Shown here: in pieces, positions 27,709 through 36,180 of the stretch | Layout of the letters: the number at the start of each line of letters is the position of its first letter | How positions within the stretch are numbered: the first letter of the stretch is position 1 | From: Marinimicrobium koreense | Lineage (GTDB): Bacteria; Pseudomonadota; Gammaproteobacteria; Pseudomonadales; Cellvibrionaceae | DNA length: 64,000 nucleotides | NCBI RefSeq assembly: GCF_003762925.1 | Contig: NZ_RJUK01000002.1 | Span: 1-64,000, forward strand | Direction of reading: 5' to 3' | Notes under the pieces: generated by a model | The model's input: the letters and a program-made list of their open reading frames with translations, nothing else | Databases searched by the model: none | Told to the model about the DNA's origin: nothing | Translations under genes and position numbers: made by a program

Positions 27709-28992
27709 ATGAAAAGAGCCTTTCTGTCGCTTTACCTGCTCATCGTGCTGGCGACCCTGGGATTGGGGTGGGCTCTGGATCAACTCTGGAGCGCCTACCA
27801 GGCCGAACACCCAACCCAGGCGCCGGGCGCCATTCTCGCCGAGGTACTGCAACACAGCAGCGCCGGCCGACCGCTCGACCAGACCCGCAGCCTCGTGCAC
27901 CGGCTGGCACGCGAAGGACAGACCGATGTCCGCCTGGTGTCGTTGTCCGATATTTCCGGGGAGGCGATCAAGCAGCGCCTTCAAGCCGGCGAGTCGCTGT
28001 CATTCGAGGACGCCAACGGCAACCTCTACCACTACCGCAAGCTCGCCGAACACCCCCAGGTCATCATCATCGGGGAAGTCACCCCCGATGCCTCCCGGCG
28101 TTTCGAAGCCCTGCTGGCGCTGCTCTTCTACGGCGCCCTGGCGGCCGTGGTGTTCTTCTGGCTCTGGCCTCTGACCCGGGACCTGAACCGTCTGGAACAG
28201 CAGGCCGAAGCCCTCGGGCGCAACCCTGAAACCGCCGTGATGGAGTTGCAGGGGCATTCTGCCGCGCAACGTCTGGCCCAGGCATTCAACCAGATGGCCC
28301 GACGCATTCGCGACCTGCTGCGCTCCCAACGGGAAATGACTCACGCGGTCTCCCACGAGCTGCGCACGCCCCTGGCACGCATGAAGTTCGCCCTGGAGAT
28401 GGCCGATGCCAACAGCGACCCCCAGACGCTGGGCAACCGCCTGCAGAGCCTGAAAGCGGATGTGACGGAGATGGACCAGTTGGTCAATCAACTGCTGCAC
28501 TACGCCCGCTTCGAGCAACAGCCCACCCTGCATCTCACTCCGGGCGACATGCCCGGCCTGCTGCAGGACCTCTGGCAGCGCCTCAGTGGGCACCTGGAGC
28601 ATCCGCCACGCCTCTACCTGCACACGGCGGCCCATCCACCCCCCGTGACCTGCGACTGGCCGCTGATGGAGCGCGCCCTGCATAACCTGCTGCAGAACGC
28701 CCTGCGCTACGCCCGAGAGCGGATTGATATCACCCTGACTACGGCCGCCGATGGCACCCAGGTTCAAGTGGAGGACGACGGCCCGGGCATTCCCGAGGAA
28801 GAGCGGGAGCGGATCTTCGAGTCCTTTGTCCGCCTGCGCGATGCCCCGGAGCTGCACAGTGCCGGGTTCGGACTCGGGCTCGCCATCGTGCACCGGGTGA
28901 TGCAGTGGCACCACGGCACCGTGCGGGTGGATAGAGCCACCACCGGCGGTGCCCGCTTCACGCTTTACTGGCCCCCTCAAGGTGGAGCGTAA
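27709..28992 (+). CDS. Sensor histidine kinase (RstB-like)
   Basis: Inner-membrane kinase, 427 residues. First membrane helix about 5-25, a short periplasmic sensor (about 26-133), second helix about 134-153, HAMP region, then dimerisation/phosphorylation helix with the phospho-His in SHELRTPLAR (about residue 217). The ATPase domain has the N box NLLQNALRYA, DDGPGIP, and FGLGLAIVHRV. It partners the preceding regulator and probably senses the envelope state together with MipA and DUF3019. Confidence 0.93.
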   Translation: MKRAFLSLYLLIVLATLGLGWALDQLWSAYQAEHPTQAPGAILAEVLQHSSAGRPLDQTRSLVHRLAREGQTDVRLVSLSDISGEAIKQRLQAGESLSFEDANGNLYHYRKLAEHPQVIIIGEVTPDASRRFEALLALLFYGALAAVVFFWLWPLTRDLNRLEQQAEALGRNPETAVMELQGHSAAQRLAQAFNQMARRIRDLLRSQREMTHAVSHELRTPLARMKFALEMADANSDPQTLGNRLQSLKADVTEMDQLVNQLLHYARFEQQPTLHLTPGDMPGLLQDLWQRLSGHLEHPPRLYLHTAAHPPPVTCDWPLMERALHNLLQNALRYARERIDITLTTAADGTQVQVEDDGPGIPEEERERIFESFVRLRDAPELHSAGFGLGLAIVHRVMQWHHGTVRVDRATTGGARFTLYWPPQGGA

Positions 28993-29100
28993 CAACGCCA
29001 TGGGCGGGCCGGGATCAAGCCATTGTCGGATATGATATAGTGCCCGGCTTTGGCCGCCCACGACGGCCGTCTCCACCCAGCCAAGCGGATTTCTGTGGTA

Positions 29101-30141
29101 ATGAAGCCAACCATCAAAGACGTTGCCAAGCGCGCCGGCGTATCCTTTAAAACCGTCTCCCGGGTTATCAACCGGGAAAGCACGGTCGGCCAGGAGCTTC
29201 AGGACAAGGTCTGGAAGGCCATCAAGGAGTTGAACTACCAGCCCAACCTGTCGGCGCGGGTACTGCGCGGCGCCGCCTCCTCCATCGGCTTCATCTATGA
29301 CAACCCCAACAGCAACTATGTGATCGAAATGCAGCGCGGTATTCTCGATGAGTGCCGCCGCCAGGATTACGAGCTGGTGATCCACCCCTGCGACGCCAAG
29401 TCCCCGGAGCTGCTGGAGGAAATTTTTGGCATGGTGGACCGCAGCCGCGTGGGCGGGCTGGTGCTCACTCCCCCCATGTCCGAGATGCCCGAGGTTCTGG
29501 AAGCCCTGACCGAGCGCAGCATCCGCTTTGTGCGGATACTGTCGGGAAGCCAGCCGCCTGACACTCTTTCACCCTGCGTGTTTGTGGATGACCGCACGGC
29601 GGCCTACAACATCACCCAGTACCTGATCGACCTGGGGCACAGACACATTGCGTTTCTGGGCGGGGAAGAGGCGCACAAATCCAGCGTCGAACGTCTCGCG
29701 GGCTACCAGCAGGCCCTGAAGGAAAACCAGATTGACGCCGATCCCAGGCTGATCATCAAGGGTGAGTACGCCTTCGAATCCGGGGTCAAGCGGACCCGGC
29801 AACTGCTGGCCCTGACCCCGAGGCCCACCGCGGTATTTGCCTGTAACGATGAAATTGCCGCGGGCACCCTGTTCGCGGCCCGTCTGGCGGGTGTGGATGT
29901 ACCCAGGGACCTGTCCATCGTGGGCTTTGAAGACAGCCCCTTCTCGCGCCAGGCCTGGCCCAACCTCACCACGGCCCGTCAGCCCAATGCGGATATCGCC
30001 CGCACGGCCGCGGAGCTGTTGGTCCATCAGATCCGCCACCGCAAGGGCGACAAACCCACCGACAGCGAAGGGTTTTACCCCCAGTTGGTGGTGCGTGACT
30101 CCACCTGTCCGCCCCCGTCTCGCACCCCGGCGTCCTCCTGA
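29101..30141 (+). CDS. nagR: LacI-family regulator of GlcNAc use, NagR-like
   Basis: LacI/GalR repressor, 346 residues from the ATG at 29101. Helix-turn-helix IKDVAKRAGVSFKTVSRVIN at the N-terminus, hinge NLSARVLRG, then the periplasmic-binding-like core ending VGFEDSPFSRQAWPNLTT. It sits immediately upstream of the nagB-II and nagA genes, whose promoter holds AGACAACGTTGTCT; the same GACAACGTTGTC core overlaps the nagK promoter at 39753. This matches the NagR system of Shewanella and Alteromonadales. The ligand (GlcNAc-6-P or GlcN-6-P) is inferred. Confidence 0.85.
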   Translation: MKPTIKDVAKRAGVSFKTVSRVINRESTVGQELQDKVWKAIKELNYQPNLSARVLRGAASSIGFIYDNPNSNYVIEMQRGILDECRRQDYELVIHPCDAKSPELLEEIFGMVDRSRVGGLVLTPPMSEMPEVLEALTERSIRFVRILSGSQPPDTLSPCVFVDDRTAAYNITQYLIDLGHRHIAFLGGEEAHKSSVERLAGYQQALKENQIDADPRLIIKGEYAFESGVKRTRQLLALTPRPTAVFACNDEIAAGTLFAARLAGVDVPRDLSIVGFEDSPFSRQAWPNLTTARQPNADIARTAAELLVHQIRHRKGDKPTDSEGFYPQLVVRDSTCPPPSRTPASS

Positions 30142-30202
30142 CGCCGGCCACCCTGGGCAAACCGCTTTACTTTCCTCCTCGACGCGTGCAGAATACCCCA
30201 AA

Positions 30203-30216
30203 AGACAACGTTGTCT
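30203..30216. promoter_or_regulatory. NagR operator AGACAACGTTGTCT before nagB-II
   Basis: Perfect 14-bp palindrome with the LacI-family central CG, 83 bases upstream of the nagB-II start codon and 61 bases after nagR. The 12-bp core also occurs at 39753-39764. Confidence 0.75.
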
Positions 30217-30299
30217 AACACCATCTACTACTCATCATTCATCCCGTGATGGCTTACCGGATTACCGGGACCCATGCCGGGATCAAGACAGGAGTTTCC

Positions 30300-31346
30300 A
30301 TGAACACCGCCTCATTACCCGCTCCGGACCAGACTCTGATGCACCGCGAGGCCGGCGAAGCCGCGGCCGTGGTCAGTCACCAGCTCAGCGACAACGCCTC
30401 TCGGGTCAAGGCGGCCGCCGAGCGTCTGCGCGCCTACCGTCCACGCGCCGTGGTCACCTGCGCCCGGGGCAGTTCGGACCATGCGGCCACCTTTGCCAAA
30501 TACCTGATCGAAACCCAGCTCGGCCTGATCACCTGTTCCGCCGCGCCCTCGGTCGGATCGGTGTACCAGCGTCCGCAGCAACTCGACGGCGTGCTGTACA
30601 TCGCCATTTCCCAGTCCGGGAAAAGCCCGGACCTGCTCGCCAATGTCGAGCGCGCCAAGGCCGCCGGAGCGCTGACCCTGGCGCTGGTCAACGTCGCCGA
30701 CTCCCCCCTGGCGCAGATGGCTGACCTGGTACTGCCTCTGCAGGCCGGTCAGGAGCTGAGTGTCGCTGCCACCAAATCCTTTATCGCCAGCCTCTCGGCC
30801 CTCCTTCACCTGGTCACCGAGTGGGCGGACAGCGAGGCACTGCGCACGGAGCTGCGCCAACTGCCCGAGGCGCTTGCCCGGGCCTGGTCGTTCGACTGGT
30901 CCGATGCCGTGAAGGCGCTGACCCCCGTGCACAACCTGTTTGTGATCGGGCGGGGGCTCGGCTTTGGCATTGCCCAGGAAGCCGCCCTGAAGCTCAAGGA
31001 AACCTGTGGCCTGCACGCCGAGGCCTTCAGCGCCGCCGAAGTCCGGCACGGCCCCATGGCCATCGTGGGCGAAAACTTTCCGGTGCTGGTCTTCGCCCAG
31101 CAGGACGAGACCCGCGAGAGCACTGAATCACTGGTTCAGGAGTTTCGCCAGCGTGGCGCCCGGGTTCTGGTGGCCGGCGAGGCGGACCTTGCCGACACGC
31201 TGCCGGTGGTCCCCGAGGCTCACCCGGTGATTGCCCCCATCCTGGCGATCCAGAGTTTCTACCGCATGGCCAATGCACTGGCCATCGCGCGCGGGTATCA
31301 TCCCGATGAACCACCGCACCTGAACAAAGTAACGGAAACCGTCTAA
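30300..31346 (+). CDS. SIS-domain glucosamine-6-phosphate deaminase (NagB-II)
   Basis: Predicted to convert GlcN-6-P to fructose-6-P and ammonia. About 348 residues from the ATG at 30300 (GGAG six bases upstream). It has two SIS domains: the first (about 30-175) with ARGSSDHAATFAKYL, ISQSGKSPD and VAATKSF; the second (about 195-335) with FVIGRGLGFGIAQEAALKLKE and HGPMAIV. It lacks the glutaminase domain of GlmS. The nagA neighbour and NagR operator make the NagB-II assignment strong; an AgaS-like role in galactosamine use is the alternative. Confidence 0.88.
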   Translation: MNTASLPAPDQTLMHREAGEAAAVVSHQLSDNASRVKAAAERLRAYRPRAVVTCARGSSDHAATFAKYLIETQLGLITCSAAPSVGSVYQRPQQLDGVLYIAISQSGKSPDLLANVERAKAAGALTLALVNVADSPLAQMADLVLPLQAGQELSVAATKSFIASLSALLHLVTEWADSEALRTELRQLPEALARAWSFDWSDAVKALTPVHNLFVIGRGLGFGIAQEAALKLKETCGLHAEAFSAAEVRHGPMAIVGENFPVLVFAQQDETRESTESLVQEFRQRGARVLVAGEADLADTLPVVPEAHPVIAPILAIQSFYRMANALAIARGYHPDEPPHLNKVTETV

Positions 31347-31400
31347 CGCAGCGCAAGGTACAACACCAAGCGCACAAGGTAAGCCCAGGAGAGACCCGAC

Positions 31401-32543
31401 ATGAAGCAGGCATTGATCCGCGCTCCGATATTTACCGGTGATGAGTGGCTGGAGCACCGGGCCCTGCTGCTCGACGGCGGCCTCATCAAGGGGCTGGTCG
31501 CCGAGGATCAGGTTCCGACCGACTACCGGGTGGAAGACCTGCACGGAACCCGACTGATTCCCGGCCTGATTGATACCCAGGTCAACGGTGGCGGCGGAGC
31601 CCTGTTCAACGATGCCCCCACCATCGACACCCTGCGCACCATTGGCGCCGCCCACCGGCTGTTCGGCACCACCGGCTTTCTGCCGACCCTGATCAGTGAT
31701 GATCTGGACATCGTGGCCCGGGCCATTGCGGCGGTCCATCAGGCCATCGCCGAAGGTGTGCCCGGGGTACTGGGTATTCACCTGGAGGGCCCCTTTCTGA
31801 ATCCGGCCCGCAAGGGGGTTCACGACGAGAGCAAGTTCCGCCGCCTGACCCCCGAAGCCGTGGACCTGCTGAGCTCACTGGATAACGGGTTTACCCTGGT
31901 CACCCTGGCTCCAGAGCGGACCACACCGGAGTTGATTCGCGACTTGAGTCAGCGGGGAGTCATGGTGGCGGCCGGGCATACCGCCGCCGACTACGAGCAG
32001 ACTCGCACCGCCCTGGCCGCCGGGGTACGCAGCTTCACGCACCTGTTCAACGCCATGACCCCGATGACCAGCCGGGAACCCGGCGTGGTGGGCGCCGCGC
32101 TGGAGGATCCCGACAGTTGGTGTGGCCTGATCGTCGATGGCTATCACGTGCACGCCGCCACGCTTAAAGTGGCGCTCGCCGCCAAGCGTCTGGGCAAAAT
32201 GGTACTGGTCACCGATGCCATGCCGACGGTCGGCGCGCAGCACAAGCAGTTCACCCTCAAGGGCGAGACCATTCACGCCGACAACGGCCGCTGCGCCACC
32301 GCCGATGGCACCCTGGCGGGCTCGGATCTGGATATGCTCAGCGCGGTGCGCAATACCGTGGCGCAGCTGGAACAGCCGCTGGAGGAAGCCCTGCGAATGG
32401 CGAGTCTCTACCCGGCGCAGATGCTCGGACTGGATCGGGAGTTGGGACGGCTGGCACCGGGGTGCCGGGCCAGCCTGCTGGCCGTCGACGACCAGCTGCG
32501 AGTCAAACAGAGTTGGATTGACGGGGCGGCACAGCAGTTCTGA
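31401..32543 (+). CDS. nagA: N-acetylglucosamine-6-phosphate deacetylase
   Basis: Amidohydrolase making GlcN-6-P and acetate from GlcNAc-6-P, 380 residues. Metal and substrate motifs: LIPGLIDTQVNG, the metal Glu in GIHLEGPFLN, His residues in AAGHTAADY and FTHLFNAM, and the catalytic Asp in LVTDAMPTVGA. It follows nagB-II by 54 bases. Its stop codon abuts the stop of the convergent DUF5666 gene with no intervening base, so transcripts must interpenetrate. Confidence 0.95.
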   Translation: MKQALIRAPIFTGDEWLEHRALLLDGGLIKGLVAEDQVPTDYRVEDLHGTRLIPGLIDTQVNGGGGALFNDAPTIDTLRTIGAAHRLFGTTGFLPTLISDDLDIVARAIAAVHQAIAEGVPGVLGIHLEGPFLNPARKGVHDESKFRRLTPEAVDLLSSLDNGFTLVTLAPERTTPELIRDLSQRGVMVAAGHTAADYEQTRTALAAGVRSFTHLFNAMTPMTSREPGVVGAALEDPDSWCGLIVDGYHVHAATLKVALAAKRLGKMVLVTDAMPTVGAQHKQFTLKGETIHADNGRCATADGTLAGSDLDMLSAVRNTVAQLEQPLEEALRMASLYPAQMLGLDRELGRLAPGCRASLLAVDDQLRVKQSWIDGAAQQF

Positions 32544-34037
32544 TCAGAACCGGAACTGCAGCAGCTCCGCGTCGGCCGCCCCCGTAGTCGACTGCGCCGT
32601 AGGCAACTGCCCCGCCGCCGCGGCGCACTGACCGGGCAGGGGCGGCGGACAGCCCCGCACATCCTCCGGCACATCGCGGCGACTCAGCGACCTCGCGGTC
32701 ACATGGGAGCCCGACGCATCCCCGGTCACCGATACCGAATCGCCCAGCGACAACTCATCGAACAGCGCCTCACCGTCGGCCCCGGCAACGGCCACGGTCA
32801 CCCCGAGCACCGTCAGCCACCGGTTATCCCGGTCGATCGCGGTTACGGGGCCCGACAGAGCGACGGTATCAACATAGCCCGGTTGCCGCTGGACTCGCGT
32901 GACCACCTGGGACTCGCCCTCATAGTAGGCATAGAGTTCCAACCACTCTCCGACCCGCAGGCTGTTCAGGTTGACACCCTCACGTGGGTTGCCGCGACCG
33001 GCCGGGTTTTCAAACGCGGTCAGGTCCGTTAGCTGATACCGGCCGCCGAGTAACACGACCTCTCCGCGGTCCGGATCGATTGCATCCACCCTGGCGCGGA
33101 TCCGGTTGATCCCAGGGCGCAACACCTGTACCCGCTCAGCGGCCAGGCTGTCATTGCGCAGGGTACCGCTCACCATCACCCGAACGCCGTCTCCGAGCTC
33201 GACCTGGTCCGACAGCCCTCGGGCGCCGCTGGCATCCACCGGGATACCGTTCACCTCGAAGGCCTCCCGTGAAACAAACCGCTCAATAACCCCTTCCTGG
33301 TACCACTGTCCTCCCTCCTGAGGTATGGCCGGCTCGATCAACTCAATGCGATCCGGATACCAGAGTTCGCCGCGCCGCTCGCCGCCGCGCACGACTACCG
33401 TGTCCCCCTCAGCCAGATCGCCACTGACCTGAGCCTGCGAGACGTCCACCGATTGTTCTCCGAGCTGGAAGCGCTGCTGATCCGCTCGCCAGGTTTCTAC
33501 CCGGCCCTGAGCGGTCAGTGGGCCCCGATCGGCACTGGCGACTTTGGTCGCCCGCCACTGTCCCTCGGCGGCCACCAGACCACTCACCTCGAGGTAGGCC
33601 CCAGGCTCCAGCGAGTCAAAGGCAATGCCATCGAAGCGCACATCGTCATATACCACCACAGTCTGCCCGAGAATCTGAATTTCACGCCGGACATCGCTGC
33701 TTGATACCAGAGCGTCCACCGGACCGCGCAGGGTGCGGTTATAGCGGACCGCTGCGGCAACCGCATCCTGCCCCTGCAACTGGTCAAGCTCGACATCCAC
33801 CACCATGCCCAGGGTGATGTCATCGACCCCGGCCGGCTGACCGTCCACGGAGATGTCGGCGGTATCGATCTCGATGTGCAGACCGTTGACGTAGACGCTG
33901 CCATAGGCAGTCACACTGCCGCTGACGGTGGTCGGACTGCCGGTACCCTCAATCCCCGCCACGGACGAACTGTCGCTCAGGCACCCCGCCATCATCAGGG
34001 CTCCCAGTGTTGCACTGACCACACCAAGCCGCTTCAT
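32544..34037 (-). CDS. DUF5666-repeat lipoprotein
   Basis: Exported lipoprotein (lipobox MMAGC near residue 19), 497 residues, built from several copies of a DUF5666 OB-like beta domain. The repeat signature is seen in VSGSVTAYGSVYVNGL, LTAQGRVETW, YQEGVIERFVSREAFEVNG, IRARVDAIDPDRGEV and LSGPVTAIDRDNRWLTVLG, about five modules. Role unknown; such proteins are thought to be envelope-associated. It overlaps the end of the upstream DUF6502 gene by 4 bp (ATGA), a pairing typical of this module. Confidence 0.8.
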   Translation of the reverse strand: MKRLGVVSATLGALMMAGCLSDSSSVAGIEGTGSPTTVSGSVTAYGSVYVNGLHIEIDTADISVDGQPAGVDDITLGMVVDVELDQLQGQDAVAAAVRYNRTLRGPVDALVSSSDVRREIQILGQTVVVYDDVRFDGIAFDSLEPGAYLEVSGLVAAEGQWRATKVASADRGPLTAQGRVETWRADQQRFQLGEQSVDVSQAQVSGDLAEGDTVVVRGGERRGELWYPDRIELIEPAIPQEGGQWYQEGVIERFVSREAFEVNGIPVDASGARGLSDQVELGDGVRVMVSGTLRNDSLAAERVQVLRPGINRIRARVDAIDPDRGEVVLLGGRYQLTDLTAFENPAGRGNPREGVNLNSLRVGEWLELYAYYEGESQVVTRVQRQPGYVDTVALSGPVTAIDRDNRWLTVLGVTVAVAGADGEALFDELSLGDSVSVTGDASGSHVTARSLSRRDVPEDVRGCPPPLPGQCAAAAGQLPTAQSTTGAADAELLQFRF

Positions 34038-34921
34038 GCATCATCCTCTCTGGGCGTCGCATTTTCCTGGCCGGAGATGACTCCGGTACCCGGAAATGAA
34101 CGCTCGTCATTTCGTTGCTCAAAATAGTAAAGGCCAATGCCGGCCCGTACCTGGCCGGAGCCCGCAAGCTCCGGGGACTGGTCTCGATCACACTCGGCCA
34201 GCCAATCATTCACCTGGAGCAGAAAGGCCTGCCCCTCCCGGGCGCTGCGCTCGCGAATGCGTTCAAGCAGCTCCTCCGGGATGTTGACGTAGGAGACCGT
34301 CCGCTGAATAAACGGCCCCGGTGCCTGTTTCGCAATATTGTGATCCATGGTGGCCATCAAATCTGCCGCCGCGGTCCCAAAAATCCGGATATTTTCCTGC
34401 ATGTCTTCCAGGGGGATATAGCCTCTCGCCAACAGCGACACGCCCTCACCAGTACGCCGCACCGCCTCGATGCGCTCCAGCTCATCCAGCAGGGCCCGCA
34501 CGGGGACATCGCGACTGTATTCACGCACCAGCGCCGTAAAGCTCGGCCCAGCATCTTCCCGCTCTACCGGAAGCATCGCCGGCTCGCCGGCCGGGGTGTG
34601 GAAGCGTACGTCATTCAGCCAGCCGGTGATAACCCGGGCGGCGGGCGTCGGTTGTTCGGCGGGGGCATCGGACAGGGGATGGGAGCGCTCCTGGAGCTTG
34701 GCGATGTCCTTGCGATTGATGCCCGTCAATACCGCCATGCGTGACAGGCTCTGTTTGCGCCCCGGGATCGCGAAGTCCTCCCGGGCGGTATCGACATACA
34801 CATGGCGGGCGATATCGGCGAACAGGCGATAAGACACCCCATGGCGCAACAGCAACCGCACCATCGGACGCAGCATTCGATAAAGCGCCCGAATCAGGGC
34901 TTTTTGGGTTCTATCGCTCAT
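34034..34921 (-). CDS. DUF6502 family protein, possible DNA-binding regulator
   Basis: 295 residues, no signal peptide or membrane helix, so cytoplasmic. The N-terminal 70 residues (MLRPMVRLLLRHGVSYRLF, then SLSRMAVLTGINRKDIAKL) look like a winged-helix DNA-binding domain: the second segment has helix-turn-helix spacing. The rest is mostly helical and ends disordered and acidic. It is coupled to the DUF5666 lipoprotein gene. Its start codon abuts one arm of a 23-bp direct repeat in the divergent promoter. I infer a regulator of this module; nothing in the sequence shows an enzyme. Confidence 0.7.
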   Translation of the reverse strand: MSDRTQKALIRALYRMLRPMVRLLLRHGVSYRLFADIARHVYVDTAREDFAIPGRKQSLSRMAVLTGINRKDIAKLQERSHPLSDAPAEQPTPAARVITGWLNDVRFHTPAGEPAMLPVEREDAGPSFTALVREYSRDVPVRALLDELERIEAVRRTGEGVSLLARGYIPLEDMQENIRIFGTAAADLMATMDHNIAKQAPGPFIQRTVSYVNIPEELLERIRERSAREGQAFLLQVNDWLAECDRDQSPELAGSGQVRAGIGLYYFEQRNDERSFPGTGVISGQENATPREDDA

Positions 34922-34922
34922 G

Positions 34923-35009
34923 TTGGGATTATAGCGTCAAAAAACATTCAAAAAATGTGATACGAATCACATTGAATAATCCACTTTTGGGACTATAGTG
35001 TCAAAAAAC
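34923..35009 (+). repeat. 23-bp direct repeat in the DUF6502/DUF4382 divergent promoter
   Basis: The copies lie at 34923-34945 and 34987-35009, exactly 64 bp apart, and differ at two positions (T/C and C/T). Each has the core TATAG(C/T)GTCAAAAAAC preceded by TTGGGA. They flank a consensus CRP site and look like paired regulator sites, possibly for DUF6502 itself. Confidence 0.75.
34956..34971. promoter_or_regulatory. CRP/Vfr-type binding site TGTGATACGAATCACA
   Basis: Perfect TGTGA-N6-TCACA palindrome with A/T-rich flanks (AAA before, TTGA after), matching the enterobacterial CRP consensus. It sits between the direct repeats, about 35 bases before the DUF6502 start on one side and 160 bases before the DUF4382 start on the other. 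Carbon-source control of this module is inferred. Confidence 0.7.
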
Positions 35010-35130
35010 GGCATCAGAGACGATCCGGGTGAGACGCAGAGCAACAGAGCGCTCCCTTTTGGGGCCTGCCTGGCACTCCCCGGATCAGCATTAAGGCTTT
35101 GATTCCATCAACCCTAACGAGGTGATATCG

Positions 35131-36102
35131 ATGACACAGTTCAAAAAACGTCCACTGCAATTGGCGCTCGCCGCATCCCTGGCCACCCTGGTGGCTTGCG
35201 GTGGCAGCTCCAACGACAACAGCGCCGGCAGCAACGAAGGTCGCCTGAGCCTGAACGTGACCGACGCTCCCATCGACAGCGCCGCCCAGGTGGTGGTGGA
35301 ATTTTCCGGCGTCTCCCTGAAACCCGCCGACGGCGAAGCGCTGGAATTCACCTTCGACGAACCCAAGAGCATCGATCTGCTGTCTCTTCAGGGCTCTGCT
35401 TCCGAGTCACTGCTGACCGATGAAACCGTGCCCGCTGGCGACTACGAGTGGATCCGCCTGGCGGTGAATGCCGAGCACGATGGCGTGCTGGACTCTTACA
35501 TTGAGCTGGATGACGGCACCATGCCGGAGCTGCGGGTTCCCAGTGGCAGCCAGACCGGCCTGAAACTGGTCAGCGGTTTCACTGTGGTTGCCGGCGGTAC
35601 CGCCAACTTCACCATTGACTTTGACCTGCGCAAATCAGTGGTCATGCCGGGCGGCCAGGCGGGCGCCTTCCTCAAGCCGGCGCTGCGCCTGATTGACAAC
35701 GCCGCCGTGGGCACCATTGCCGGACAGGTCGACGCCGAGGTACTGGTCGATCAGTGCGCCGACCCCGCCAACCAGACCGGCTCGGTCTACGTGTACTCCG
35801 GTGCCGATGCCACCCCCACCGATGTATCCGGTGCCGAAACCGACCCGCTGACGACCGCTCTGGTGTCTGATGTGGACGGTGAATACCGCTATGAAGTCGG
35901 CTTTGTGTCCGAGGGTGATTACACCCTGGCCTACACCTGCGGTGCCGTTGATGACGATCCGGAATCCGTCGATGAACTGGTGTTCTTCGGTACCGCCAAC
36001 GCCACCGTTGAAGCCGATACCACCACCGAGGTGAACTTCACCATCGACCAGGCAGAAGACGAAACCACCGAAGAGCAGACTGAAGAACAGACTGACGCCT
36101 GA
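35131..36102 (+). CDS. DUF4382 domain lipoprotein
   Basis: 323-residue exported lipoprotein (lipobox TLVAC near residue 24). It starts at the ATG at 35131, with GAGGTGAT as ribosome-binding site. The DUF4382 domain (about 35-200) begins LSLNVTDAPIDSAAQVVVEF, followed by a carboxypeptidase-regulatory-like beta domain (about 205-300) and a Thr/Glu-rich tail. Role unknown. It is divergent from DUF6502-DUF5666, and all three probably belong to one envelope module under the shared control region. Confidence 0.85.
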   Translation: MTQFKKRPLQLALAASLATLVACGGSSNDNSAGSNEGRLSLNVTDAPIDSAAQVVVEFSGVSLKPADGEALEFTFDEPKSIDLLSLQGSASESLLTDETVPAGDYEWIRLAVNAEHDGVLDSYIELDDGTMPELRVPSGSQTGLKLVSGFTVVAGGTANFTIDFDLRKSVVMPGGQAGAFLKPALRLIDNAAVGTIAGQVDAEVLVDQCADPANQTGSVYVYSGADATPTDVSGAETDPLTTALVSDVDGEYRYEVGFVSEGDYTLAYTCGAVDDDPESVDELVFFGTANATVEADTTTEVNFTIDQAEDETTEEQTEEQTDA

Positions 36103-36131
36103 CGTTTTTTTTGGCCTGACGCGCCGCTTGC

Positions 36132-36169
36132 GCCGCGAACCACACTCTGGGGGTTCGCGGCTTTTTTTT
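36132..36169 (+). terminator. Rho-independent terminator after DUF4382
   Basis: Stem GCCGCGAACC (36132-36141) / GGTTCGCGGC (36152-36161), 10 perfect pairs, followed by eight T. Confidence 0.92.
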
Positions 36170-36180
36170 GCGTGCCCGTT

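Noticed and set aside
28000-29385. 461-codon minus-strand open frame across the histidine kinase and nagR start
   Set aside because: Runs antisense through two recognised genes and has no domain signature.
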